64,000 bases of DNA, taken from contig OY987249.1 in NCBI GenBank assembly GCA_963920765.1, positions 18,510,483 through 18,574,482 of the forward strand. The letters are read 5' to 3'. This stretch comes from Ulota crispa. Its lineage: Eukaryota > Streptophyta > Bryopsida > Orthotrichales > Orthotrichaceae. Positions 23,083 through 33,025 of this stretch are shown here, one piece after another. The notes beneath the pieces were generated by a model. It saw only the letters and a list, made by a program, of their open reading frames with translations. It searched no databases and was not told the origin of the DNA. Every line of letters starts with the position of its first letter. The stretch's first letter is position 1. Position numbers and translations under genes: made by a program.

Positions 23083-24562
23083 GCTTCCCTTAAACGTTTT
23101 GCCCAACAGAGGTCGAGTGTTGTTTGGCTACTACAGTTGGGTACTTTAACAGAGGCCGGTCATACCACGATCTGTAAATTTGTTTCTCCCGTACAAGAGT
23201 TTTCACGGCTTTGCTTGGCCTGAACTTTCAAAGCATAAGGACGCTCAACTGAACTTGGAGCTATCAACAACGTGTGACAAAAAAAGTCTACTTAGAATAA
23301 GCACTAAGTGTTGAGATGGACACCTGTGAAGCTGTAAACGTTGGAGCTTTTATCGCTAGCCATATGGATTAGAGCTCGAGGATCCATTTCGAAGACTTTA
23401 TTTTGTTGTGGAGCTTTGATGGTTTTCAAGTGGAGTGAAGTGATTCTATCTTCCTCAGAATACTTTTCTTTGTAGCGTTGTATTAGTGCATTGGATGCTG
23501 TGCTTCAGATCTACTGTGTCCATTGTTTCTCTCTAGTTTTTTTTTAGTATTCCAGGCTCCAGATGATATTTTTTCGGTGAAGGGCTTGGTCATCAACATC
23601 AGGTTTGATTATTTCGCCAAACAGGACTAACTTACAAGCAGCTACTCTTGATCTAAGGTGATGTCAGGGTTGGGTGATTTGATTTAGTTGGAGGTCAACG
23701 AAAATCCACTCCCCACCGGCCTTATCTGCCTAATTGTGACTGCATGGCTCGCATGTGCCTCCTGTACAATGAAACTATGATAACCAATGCTATCGTTTGA
23801 TAACTTGAATTCTCATGGGTACCAGCTGATGAAGTCTTCATGAAGCGCATGTTCCAATCGGTACAGCGACGTTGGAGTAGCTGGCGCCCTTTGTAATGCT
23901 CCTGGAGTGCGGTTAATTGATAATCTAAAATAACAGTGATTATCTGAGGTTTTCATTAGGGGTGTCAAGCCTTCCTCTTTATTCTCCATGACTTATAAGT
24001 TTGTATACTAAATTGGGCTCAATGCACCTCGTCATTCCTCAAAGTATTTGATGCAGTGAATTGCATGCCAAGGGCCGCCATGGCCAAAGAAATGGGCTGA
24101 AAATTTGCAATAAGATATTGTGTTCGAAACGTTTGGCTGGCCTTAATGTGAAAGCAAAAGTCCTAACTCTTGGCAATAAACTTCCACGACCTCTCAACTC
24201 AAAACGGCCTTAGTGATGCGTATCAAGGCCATGGGTTGAAACCCAAAATCATAACATTTATTAAACTTTCCAAATCTAACAGTTGAAATCTTGTCGGTTT
24301 TTGATTTATTTATGAAAAAAATATTATTTTAGGAAGAAAAATTGATTGCCTCTCAACCTTAGTTTGGATATCAATTATCAAAAGAGATTGTTTTGGATGA
24401 AAAATTGATGTCATGTAGGTAGTTTGGAGGGTGAAGGATTTTGTGCTTTGGTCACACTAATGTAGCAGCATCCATGGTTATGGGTGACTCAATGATGGTT
24501 ATGGGTGATGAAGTGATGGTTGTGGGTGACTAGCATGAGGTTTTGAGTACCCATCTCATTGT
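23083..24562 (+). other. 3' flank of the IF1-like gene, then gene-free DNA
   Basis: The first few hundred bases are probably 3' UTR. From about 24440 to 24562 the sequence, with short GGTTATGGGTGA-type repeats, is duplicated at about 57626-57714. No coding region is recognised. Confidence 0.4.
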
Positions 24563-25480
24563 TTAACCCCTAAAATTCTTTTGTGTTTAGAGGCCCAAAA
24601 TTGCTTCAAAATACTAATCCCCAAACCAAGGTCAAATTCTTCATTGAAACTTACTTTTTCACAAATCCAACCATAGGATCCTTTAGTTGACTTGCACAAG
24701 TACATTGTCCCAAAATTTTAGAATGAATATCTCCACCAATTGCAAGATCAATGTGCCTAAACTTCAAAATGTAGATTTTTCTAGTCCTTCCAAGAGGTGA
24801 AGTTTTGATTTTCAAACTTTTAAGAAAAAAACACATATGTTCCATTTCTTGTGCAATTTTTGCTATATGTTGGAAAATGGGTTGAAAGCATATATAAAAA
24901 ATTTGACCAAAAAAATTTGGATTCATTTTTACAAAAATTGTAAAGTGAAAGGTATTGATGAATGAAAGATATAACTAATATGCTAATAAGTTTTGGAAGA
25001 ATCTAAAAATTGTTAATCCCGATGGTGAGAATGCTCTTACAGACAATTAGTAACTTTATTTTTCATTTTCATTTGTAATTTTTCAAAATTGAGAGTAAAA
25101 GATAACTTTATATGTTTTTTCTACCCACTTCCTACCTTCATTGCCTGCAAAAGAAAACTCCTTGTAACTCTTACCTCATTATTTGAAATTGAGTGATCCA
25201 ATTTTTTTTGAGTAGGTGCCAATCTATAAAATTCTATAAAAAAATAAAAATAAAATTTAGAATATAATTTTTGCTGCCTGGCTTGACATTGAAATTGAAA
25301 AAACCTTCTAGCTTTTGCAATACTTATCCAAATGACATGAAATAAAGCTTCACAAGTAGATTATGATGAGTAGCATCCATCCTAAAAATTTCAAGAAAAA
25401 TTTCCAAATTATGAAGTCAATAGAGCTTGCCCGAGTTCTCATAAAGCCCAAAGTGGGTTCCTTGGGCCTTTAGGGGTTAA
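24563..25480. mobile_element. TTAA-flanked element with an identified empty site
   Basis: TTAA|CCCCTAAAATTC at the left, GGGCCTTTAGGGG|TTAA at the right, 918 bp including both TTAAs. The flanks recur at 57626-57945 joined through one TTAA. The largest minus-frame ORF inside is about 91 codons with no similarity I recognise. Confidence 0.9.
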
Positions 25481-25804
25481 TAACCAACTATCCTTGTTTT
25501 TAGCATCTCTTACACATGGTTCCTACAATTTCAGTGATTTTGGACTTTGAAAAATCTTTGTGAATAAATGCTTGTAGTTAGAACCTTGAAATTGATGCCA
25601 ATATTTTTGGTTTTCACTTTCTAACTTACAGTATTTTTTTCAAAGTTAGTCAGTTGTTTTACCTACTCCAAAACCCTTATTTCCATGCTTATGGGTGCGC
25701 CTACCTTACGTGGAGAGGCACCCTTTTTGTTGTAGCTCTCAAAAGCAAGTGTCACTTGCTGTTGACACTTTTTTTTTGGGTACTTACCAAATGAAACACT
25801 AAAT

Positions 25805-26212
25805 TAGACATCCCCAACTCCGTTCACTTCCCAATATTGTTCAATTGTACGGAAGGATTTCATTTCTCAAGTCAAATGTATGCCCTCCATAGACGGCTTA
25901 CACTAGAAGAAAAACAAGGATAAACAATTCCACAAATCACAACGACTAGGTCACTAGAACTGCCTTGCAACTCCACTAACAACTGCACAACAACTGCACA
26001 ACTAGATTGTAGTTGTGCAAATGTTGTGGAGTTGTTGTGCAATTGCAAGGCAGTTTTGGTGACCTAGCCATTTATCCTTGTTTTTCTTCTAGTGTTATTT
26101 TTTGAGACTCAAAAAATAAGCCCTCTATGGAGGGCTTACATTTGACTTGAGAAATGAAATCCTCCCGTACATTTGAATGGTATTGGGAGGGGAACGGAGT
26201 TGGGGATGTCTA
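25805..26212. mobile_element. Outer fold-back element split by a nested CACTA-type MITE
   Basis: TAGACATCCCCAACTCCG at the left and its mirror CGGAGTTGGGGATGTCTA at the right. Arms continue inverted through TTTCATTTCTCAAGTCAAATGTA and CCCTCCATAG for about 95 bp. Confidence 0.8.
25901..26094. mobile_element. Nested CACTA-type fold-back MITE, duplication TTA
   Basis: CACTAGAAGAAAAACAAGGA at the left, TCCTTGTTTTTCTTCTAGTG at the right, TTA on both flanks. The arms pair almost to the centre (CAACTGCACAACTAGATTGTAG region). Confidence 0.9.
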
Positions 26213-26269
26213 CCTTATCTTGTAAAGTTCTAAAATTACCGTTGACATCCCAAGTATAGCTAATATCTT

Positions 26270-26395
26270 CACTAGTAAAAAACAAGTCCTAAATGACTAA
26301 GTGACAATGACTATAATGATTATACAACAACTACAAAATGATCATGATTTAGTCATTGTCACTTATTCATTTAGGATCTATTTTTTTTACCTGTG
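26270..26395. mobile_element. Small CACTA-type fold-back MITE, duplication CTT
   Basis: CACTAGTAAAAAACAAGTCC at the left; GGATCTATTTTTTTTACCTGTG at the right is its diverged mirror. CTT flanks both ends. The interior TAAGTGACAATGACTA is inverted as TAGTCATTGTCACTTA. Confidence 0.8.
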
Positions 26396-26655
26396 CTTCC
26401 AGCATGGTAAGAGCAATGAAACACATACCACAGAAAGGAGTTCACTTGGAAACTCTCACAGATTAGTCCGAATTCAAACAAGTTGCCTTTAAATGTGATA
26501 ACCAGAAGTTCTGCAACATTGTGGAAGCCAACAGTCTTGAACAAACATCCAGAGAATATCAAAGAAATATATGGGCTTGTAGGATTTAGGAAGGTCGTTA
26601 AAAAATCCTATAGCTCCCCAGATATAACATTCTCTATACAGCTCCTTGTCTTCTA

Positions 26656-27013
26656 CTCCCTCTGTCCCAAAATGATCTTCTTTGTTGACCTTTATCTAGT
26701 TTTCAAAAATGATCTTTTTGTTGGAGGAGGAAGGGAGCTAGTGACTCTTGCACATAGTCCAAAAGTATGGGCATGCTAACCAATCCCATGTCATCAAGTG
26801 AGTGGCCACCAGTGCTCTTCTAAAACACCTCAAAATTATATTTTCAATCATTTTGAAACCAAGCTTTGAAATTTAATTTGAAACTCAATATTTTAGAACA
26901 ATAGAAGGACATCAAACTCTATTCATATGTCAAGTTTTTTTGAAAAATGGTTCTTTTTGAGCTTAATCTATAACATTTTGTGTGAAGGGAAGATCAAATT
27001 GGGACGGAGGGAG
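26656..27013. mobile_element. Stowaway-like MITE (CTCCCTCTGTCCC ends, TA duplication)
   Basis: CTCCCTCTGTCCCAAAATGATC at the left; GATCAAATTGGGACGGAGGGAG at the right; TA flanks both. The interior differs from the 27990 and 39498 copies, so this is a separate subfamily. Confidence 0.88.
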
Positions 27014-27954
27014 TAATAGAGTATGATCGTGAAATTGTATAGTGAATCTGAACTAGGCACATCTACGACAGTAACAGTGGATGTAGAATTAGAGGAAAGA
27101 AATACTGAACATATCAGGAATTGCTGAAATAATCACTGAGCTCACAGGAAAAGCTTGGCAGAGCAGAGCAGTACGTGGAGGGTGAATTGAAGTCGATTCC
27201 GAGTATGATCTGTGTGTTCACCTCACCAACTGTTTTTAATTTACTGCAACGAACTCGGTGGGAGCCTTGTGTGCTCAACAAGCAGTTTGTATGATGACTC
27301 ACGCTACACATCATAACCAAAGGACTCCCAGCCCATAGCAGCAGCATGGCTAAAAAACAAGTCGCCCTGCATACCTCTCTTCAAAACACTCTCTTCTTCA
27401 TTCTACAGCCTTTTGTCAGCTTATTTCACATCTCTTGTAAGCCAGCACTGCCAACTCTTGCATGTAATACAGTACCTAGGTTTTGATCTGCTATTAAATG
27501 TTGAGTTTGTCCTGTTCTGCTTATTGCACTTGCCCAGACGTTAAGGTAGTCGGCTCGAAAACCGACCATCTAAGGGGCTCATTCCCCTTTTTCAGGGTTT
27601 TCCGTGCGTGGGAGGACTTTTAGTTCATTTCTCAGACAAAGAGAAAGAGATGCGGAATGTAACACATGTCGTTTCATGTTTTTTGAAGCATTTTTGAATT
27701 ACCTATGAATTTGTGCATGTGTCATAGGTCTCTATTTATGACCCTAGACCTTCCAAGGACCATTCATTTGTAAGTTGTGGACAGATTTGAGAAAGTAAGG
27801 AGGATGATTGGCTCTTGCGATTAAAAACAACTTTTTCTTTCAAGCATTTAGTGACTGTAAGAGGGCGCTTTAAGAATCACTTCATATTCATTTCAGTAGA
27901 GTCTACATGGGTGGTTTGAAATGACCAAACGGTTTTAGAATTGACCACTTTAGC
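27014..27954. other. Gene-free DNA
   Basis: No domain is recognised. A minus-strand ORF of 77 codons at 27114-27347 and others look like chance. Confidence 0.3.
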
Positions 27955-27989
27955 CCTTAGGAGCTCAAAGTTGTGCTAGTTTATAAGTA

Positions 27990-28417
27990 CTCCCTTTGTC
28001 CCTCTAAAAACGTCCAAAACGCTTCCTTGTGAAGGATCAAATGTGTTTTTAGTCTTTGTGCAAGTGACACACGCATTCTAGAATCAATATACCATCTACT
28101 CAATGTAGGCAAAATCTCTAGCTTTGATGTATTTGTTTGCGCACCCAAATTCCATGCAAAGAGTACCACATTTGTGCATGTTGTGAGCTCCTCATTATTG
28201 ATGGTTTAAAGATTAATAGCAACAACAATGGTACCCCATGTGGGTAAGGCCAAGCTTGTTAGGAGAAGAGAAATGCTTCCTAATCTCTTAACTTGCCCCC
28301 ATGAGATCATTGAACATGATAAACGGTTTCTTAGCGTTTGAAATCAGCAAAGGGAGCTTGTTTTTAGTGGTACAAGAAACGTGTCTGATTTGGAGCTTTT
28401 TAGTGGGATAGAGGGAG
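27990..28417. mobile_element. Stowaway-like MITE (428 bp)
   Basis: CTCCCTTTGTCCCTCTAAAA and the mirror TTTTTAGTGGGATAGAGGGAG, flanked by TA on each side. The interior matches 39498-40060. Confidence 0.9.
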
Positions 28418-28651
28418 TAGTTTTTTTGGAGGTCAGGAGGAGAGAGACGGCGCTAGAGAGGGGTGACTAAAGTAGACCTTTCTTTTTATCAAAATATGCA
28501 ATGCTCTTCACCAATTCAAATGATTTCAAATTTTGGCGCCATTGCTCTTATCCAGACGTTAACCCTTAGAAGCTCAAAATCATGCCAGTGTAGCAGTTTT
28601 TTGGAGGTCAGGAGAGAGGAGTGACAAGAGTGGACCTTTCTTTTTATAAAA

Positions 28652-28966
28652 GGGAAAATTTCATGGATACCCCTGAAGTTTGCAATACTTTCATAGATAC
28701 CCCTACTTTTTCAGAAATTTCACAAATACCCTTGGACCAAAATTTCAAGCGTTTTTTTGTTGTGCATGTCATGTCCCTTCTCCCTTTGTGTGTACACTAC
28801 TTCTTTCTTGTTATGCATGCGCACAAAGAAAGAAGAGAAGTGACATGCACAACAAGAAAAACACTTGCAAATTTTAGTCCAAGGGTACGTATTTATGAAA
28901 TTTCTGAAAAAGCAGGGGTATGTATGAAATTATTGCAAACTTTAGGGGTATCCATGAAATTTTCCC
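28652..28966. mobile_element. GGGAAAATTTCATGG fold-back MITE, 9-bp duplication
   Basis: GGGAAAATTTCATGGATACC and its mirror; the arms pair across most of the 315 bp. Flanks TTTATAAAA and TTGATAAAA; the paralogous empty site reads TTTATCAAA at 28485-28493. It ends 209 bp before the BURP start codon. Confidence 0.92.
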
Positions 28967-29175
28967 TTGATAAAAATATGCAATGCTCTTCACCAATTCA
29001 AATGATTTCAAATTTGGCGCCATTAGTCGTTTTCGATCCATAAGTTCTTGGTTTTTTTGGCGGTTGATTGAAACTTTGTCCATTTCATAGTCACTTGCTG
29101 TTTTTGGATTTCAATGAAGCCTAAGGAGTGATTCTGTTTGTATTTGAAAAATGACAGGCGGAACAGATACACACA

Positions 29176-32100
29176 ATGGCGGCAAATACCACAAGGCTTA
29201 TGATGCTCTTCCTCCTCGTTGTAAGTTGAATGAATTGCCGGTGCTTCCGGAATAATTGTTTTTGTGTCGTCTTTTATTAAGTTTTCTAAATTTGAAATGA
29301 AGCGAAGCGCCGGTGTGGTGGTGGAGTTTGTAGTTATTAACTTAGTTGCTGGAAAACAGGATATTCATGATCTTTTCTAAATTGTGTTTTTGATTGGCTT
29401 GTTTTGATTCTGTTTAAGAATTCTTTGTTCTTAAGGTGTTACTGTATGTCTTTAAGATGAAAATGTTTGAAGAAACGTTTGAACTGATGCTGAAACGGAG
29501 GTTGGAGAAAGAGAGGGCATTTCAGTGACGGAGGTTGTTTATGGAAAATAGGATGTTCTTGATTTCATGATCTTTTCTGGATTTTGTTTTTTGATTAACT
29601 TACACTGAGTGTGTTTGTTTCGATTCGGTGGAGGAATTCTTTGTTCTTAAGGTGAAAGTGAAGGTATATAAGATGAAAAGGTTTGAAGAAATGTAAGTTT
29701 GAATTGATGCGGAAACGGAGATTGGAGAACGAGTGTATTGAGTGACGGAGGTTGTTTAAAATACATGCGCAGGGAGTAGGAGTTTTGGTTATTAACTTAG
29801 TTGATGGAAAACATGATGTTCTTGATTTCACGATCTTTTCTAAATTGTGTTTTTGATTGGCTTACACTATGTTTGTTGCGATTCGGTTTAGGAATTCTTC
29901 GTTCTTAAGGTGCAACTGTATGTATATAAGATGAAAAGGTTTGAAGAATTGTAAGTTTGAATTGATGCTGAAACGGAGATTGGAGACTGAGTGTATTGAG
30001 AGACGGAGGTTGTTCAATTCAGGTGCAGGGAGTAGGAGTTTCGATTCTGCTTAGGAATTCTTTGTTCTTAAGGTGCAAGTGTATGTCTATAAGATGAAAA
30101 CTTTGAGGAAGTGTTTGAACTGATGCTGAAACGGAGATTGGAGAACGAGTGTATTGAGTGACGGAGGTTGAATGTTTGACACTTGCGCAGGGAGTAGGAG
30201 TTTTTGCTGTTGATGGACAGAAGACAAATGGAGGACGGAATCAGGCAAAGAAGGTCACGGACGCGAAAAATTTGGCGGGCGTCGCGATGCCGGCCATTTT
30301 GATGGACCACGCATCCCCGCTCGACACGAATGCGGCTTCAGCGTACGCCGCAAAAATCAACGACGGCTCTCTGGCGCAACACGCCAAGGATTTCTGTGCG
30401 GAGGCGAAGCTAATGTGTGACGCGGATGCGCCTCTACTGGACCCGACCTTGGACATCTCATTGAAGAACTTGCTGGAAGGGGGAAACCTCCTCGAGCGGG
30501 CGAAGGCGATCGTGGACGCCTCGAAGGCGATGTTCTTCGACGCGAAGGAGCTCGTTGTCGGAAAGGACATCAAGATGCCAGCAACTCTTCGTGATCAGTT
30601 TCCGACAACCTCGTTTCTGCCGGAGTCGCTCGCCTCGAAGCTCATGCCGTTCTCCGGCGATAAAATCGCGGAGCTCCTGCAGACGCTCAACATCCCGCCG
30701 AACTCGAACCTGGCGGTGATGATGTCGCGAACATTAGCTCAGTGCGACGCAAAAACTACAGCGATTAAGACTGAGGAGGCGTCCGGCAAGTGCGTCACTT
30801 CGATGGAGGACATGACTAAGTTTGTGGCCGGTCGCTTTCCTCAGACGGACCGCGTTGATGCTCTTCAGCGTACCAACCCTGCTACTACTGGTACGTCACT
30901 TCGCTGAGCTCTTTTTTTTCTCGTGTTTGAACATCTGCTGCTAAATGACGATGCACATTCAAGCTAAGGAGGACAAAACATTCCTGTTCTTCCCATTTTT
31001 TCGTTTGCGTTCTTGGTTGCGGTGTTTCTTAATCGGTCCTTAAAAAATACTTTGCTGATAAGCTGCAAATGCTCACACAAAAAACAATTGAATGACATGT
31101 AAAATTCAAATTGTTGCTGAACTTGTGGCCCGACAACAAAATGTTCCGGTTCTTACATTTTTTTCGTTTGCGTTCTTGGTTGCCTTTCACTTCGGTGTTT
31201 CTTAACTTCGGTTCTTAAAAGATTTTGCTGATAAGCTGCAAATGCTCACACAAAAAAACCTAAATGACATGTAAAATTCAAAATTGTTGCTGAACTTGTG
31301 GCCCGACAACAATAAACATTCCGTTCACCTGTCACCAAGCTGAGCAAGCTGGAATATGCTTTTTCCTAATTGGAAACCGTATATAGCAAACCGTTGATGC
31401 TCTATGAGACTAAATTGCTGGATAACAGGATGACCTTGGTTTCGCGAGTTTGCAATTGCTTTTTTTGATTGCCTTATTCTGGTTGTTTGATCGATTCTGT
31501 AATTGAAATACTCGGTCTGTTCTTAAGCTGAGAATTGAAAGCAAAAGATCTTAAAAACATTAAAAAGCGTTGTAATTGTTGCTGGATTAATTGCTGGAGC
31601 ACGAAAATACTCTCTCTTCTTACTACCGAGCGCTGCTTTGTCCATTTTGCTTGTTGTCAAATATTTATAATAAATTGATAGGGCCAATTGAAGTGGCATC
31701 TCGACTTGAGGAACATTGATGTTGGAGTAAGTATTCGAGTCCACAGACGCACAGGACTCCGCCGCACGAAATTGTGATATAATCCCCTGTAAAGGAATCA
31801 ACTGCACTCACGAGACGACTATGTGCGTGCCGGGGTACATTGTGGCAGATTCTGCGCCTTTGAAAACGGGAATCTCGACGTTCAAGGTGCTGGACGTGCA
31901 GGAGTATTCGCACTCGGTTGTGTGCCACAAAAACATGTTCCCCTTCGCAGTGTACGAATGCCACAACATGGATGCCACCAAGAACAAGAACGTGCAAGAC
32001 AACATGAAAATCTACGCGGTGTCCATGGAGTCCCACGAAAACGGCCGACGCATGAACCAAATTGCGTCCTGCCGTGCAGCCGACGCCGTTGAACGGGAGA

Positions 32101-32201
32101 AGTCGAGGAATGTCATGATTCCTGAGGCTGCTGCCTGCCACTGGCTCTCCGACGCCTACGTCTGGGCAGCACCGACCAATGCTGCTGAGACCAAGAATTA
32201 A
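29176..32201 (+). CDS. Secreted BURP-domain protein with altered Cys-His spacing, 3 exons
   Basis: Exons 29176-29220, 30191-30890 and 31747-32201 give 399 aa. Residues 1-24 are a signal peptide whose hydrophobic core (LMMLFLLVGVGVFAV) is completed across intron 1. Residues about 25-127 are a variable region. The BURP domain starts at the FF pair (130-131, KAMFFDAKEL) and continues with LPFSS-like MPFSGDKIAELL, the KCVTSMEDMTKFV block, and CHKNMFPFAVYECH (CH-X10-CH exact). The third canonical CH is CR (IASCRAAD), the gap before it is about 35 rather than about 25 residues, and the last CH (AAACHWLSD) follows after 20. A short Cys-rich stretch, CDIIPCKGINC, begins exon 3. BURP proteins are plant-specific apoplast or cell-wall proteins of varied role (USP, RD22, PG1-beta types); no subclass is assigned. 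Both introns carry internal tandem repeats. Confidence 0.9.
29300..30175. repeat. Four-copy imperfect tandem repeat filling BURP-gene intron 1
   Basis: A block containing TTGTTCTTAAGGTG, TAAGATGAAAA, GATGCTGAAACGGAG and GACGGAGGTTG recurs four times. The GAAACGGAG marker sits near 29492, 29712, 29970 and 30128, so the period varies from about 160 to 260 bp. The last copy runs into exon 2. It has no coding potential. Confidence 0.8.
30985..31315. repeat. Two-copy tandem repeat in BURP-gene intron 2
   Basis: Two direct copies of about 163 bp share TTCGTTTGCGTTCTTGGTTGC, GATAAGCTGCAAATGCTCAC, AATGACATGTAAAATTCAAA and TGTGGCCCGACAACAA. The second copy starts near 31146. Confidence 0.8.
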
Positions 32202-33025
32202 TGAATAACAGGTCTCATCTCTAGAAAAGGTGAAGTCCAGATTGTCGACCTTTGCTAGAAACCATTATATTTACCGTTACGATGAATTTCGTTGCCTCTC
32301 TCTGAGCACTGAATTCATATTCGGAAGCCATAGCGACAGTTTGCGAGTGTGCAATGTGCTTTTTGGTGCCAGAGCTTGCTGTTCGCGTTTTTGCTGAGTG
32401 AAGTCTCTCCTAGAGATGGTCCTCGTCTTGTATGTGTCTGGTTTTCTAATAAACATCCAAGATTTGCTTTCTGATTAGCGCCTAATGGTTTTTTTGGATG
32501 TTCCCGAGTTTCGTTATATAAGCGGGTTTTAGGCTTTGTGGAACACGAGCAAGACTTTGGCTGGTGAATGGAGATGTCCACAAGGCAACGATAAACCCTC
32601 GGTGTTTTCTATCTATTCCAGTTGTTGTTGGTTTCACCTCACCTAAGTGTGCGTTAATGAGCTCTCTTGTTATCGTTATAGTCACCAATCATCTCTCGGG
32701 CCCCCTCGATGTTTCATTATCGGTGATGTGGTGATTGGACTAACTTCAATTTTCATTTCTTAGGGTTTGAAACTCACTCTTGTAGCAGTACACGGAGCCT
32801 TTTCCCTTCGGAGGCCTGTGAATGCTTTATAACACATGTAGCCTTGAGCTTACCTCGTCCACAGAAGCTGCGAAAGACCATTATCGGCCACTGAATTGTC
32901 GTTTTCTTTCTTTTCGGCAACCATAGAATCTTCGTACTTTGGAGTTCGCCTTGATTACAGTTTGTGATGAACTAACTTTGAAATTGCGATGCGAGCATTT
33001 TAACTGTGTCGAGTAGTACGTGGCC
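32202..33025 (+). other. Between the BURP and formiminotransferase-like genes: BURP 3' UTR and probable downstream promoter
   Basis: The first part is presumably BURP 3' UTR. A TATA-like TTATATAAGC at about 32514-32523 lies 0.5 kb before the next start codon and could drive the formiminotransferase-like gene. No repeat or ORF of note. Confidence 0.3.

Larger units (their letters stand above)
27955..29030. repeat. Local direct duplication, each copy split by a different MITE
   Basis: Copy 1 (27955-28535) and copy 2 (28558-29023) share CCCTTAG.AGCTCAAA, TTTTTTGGAGGTCAGGAG, GACCTTTCTTTTTAT and AAATATGCAATGCTCTTCAC, then AATTCAAATGATTTCAAATT. Copy 1 carries the Stowaway-like element, copy 2 the 315-bp GGGAAAATTTC element. 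Confidence 0.85.

Noticed and set aside
24651-24926. ORF inside a TTAA-flanked element as a transposase remnant
   Set aside because: About 91 codons, AT-driven composition, no DDD/DDE-type motif and not shared as a frame by related elements.
28621-29043. 140-codon ORF
   Set aside because: It lies almost entirely in the fold-back MITE at 28652-28966; similar ORFs appear in the other copies for the same reason.
32023-32025. In-frame ATG codons inside BURP exon 3, including one at 31821, as possible gene starts
   Set aside because: The BURP domain begins in exon 2 and the exon 2-3 junction keeps frame, so these are internal methionines.
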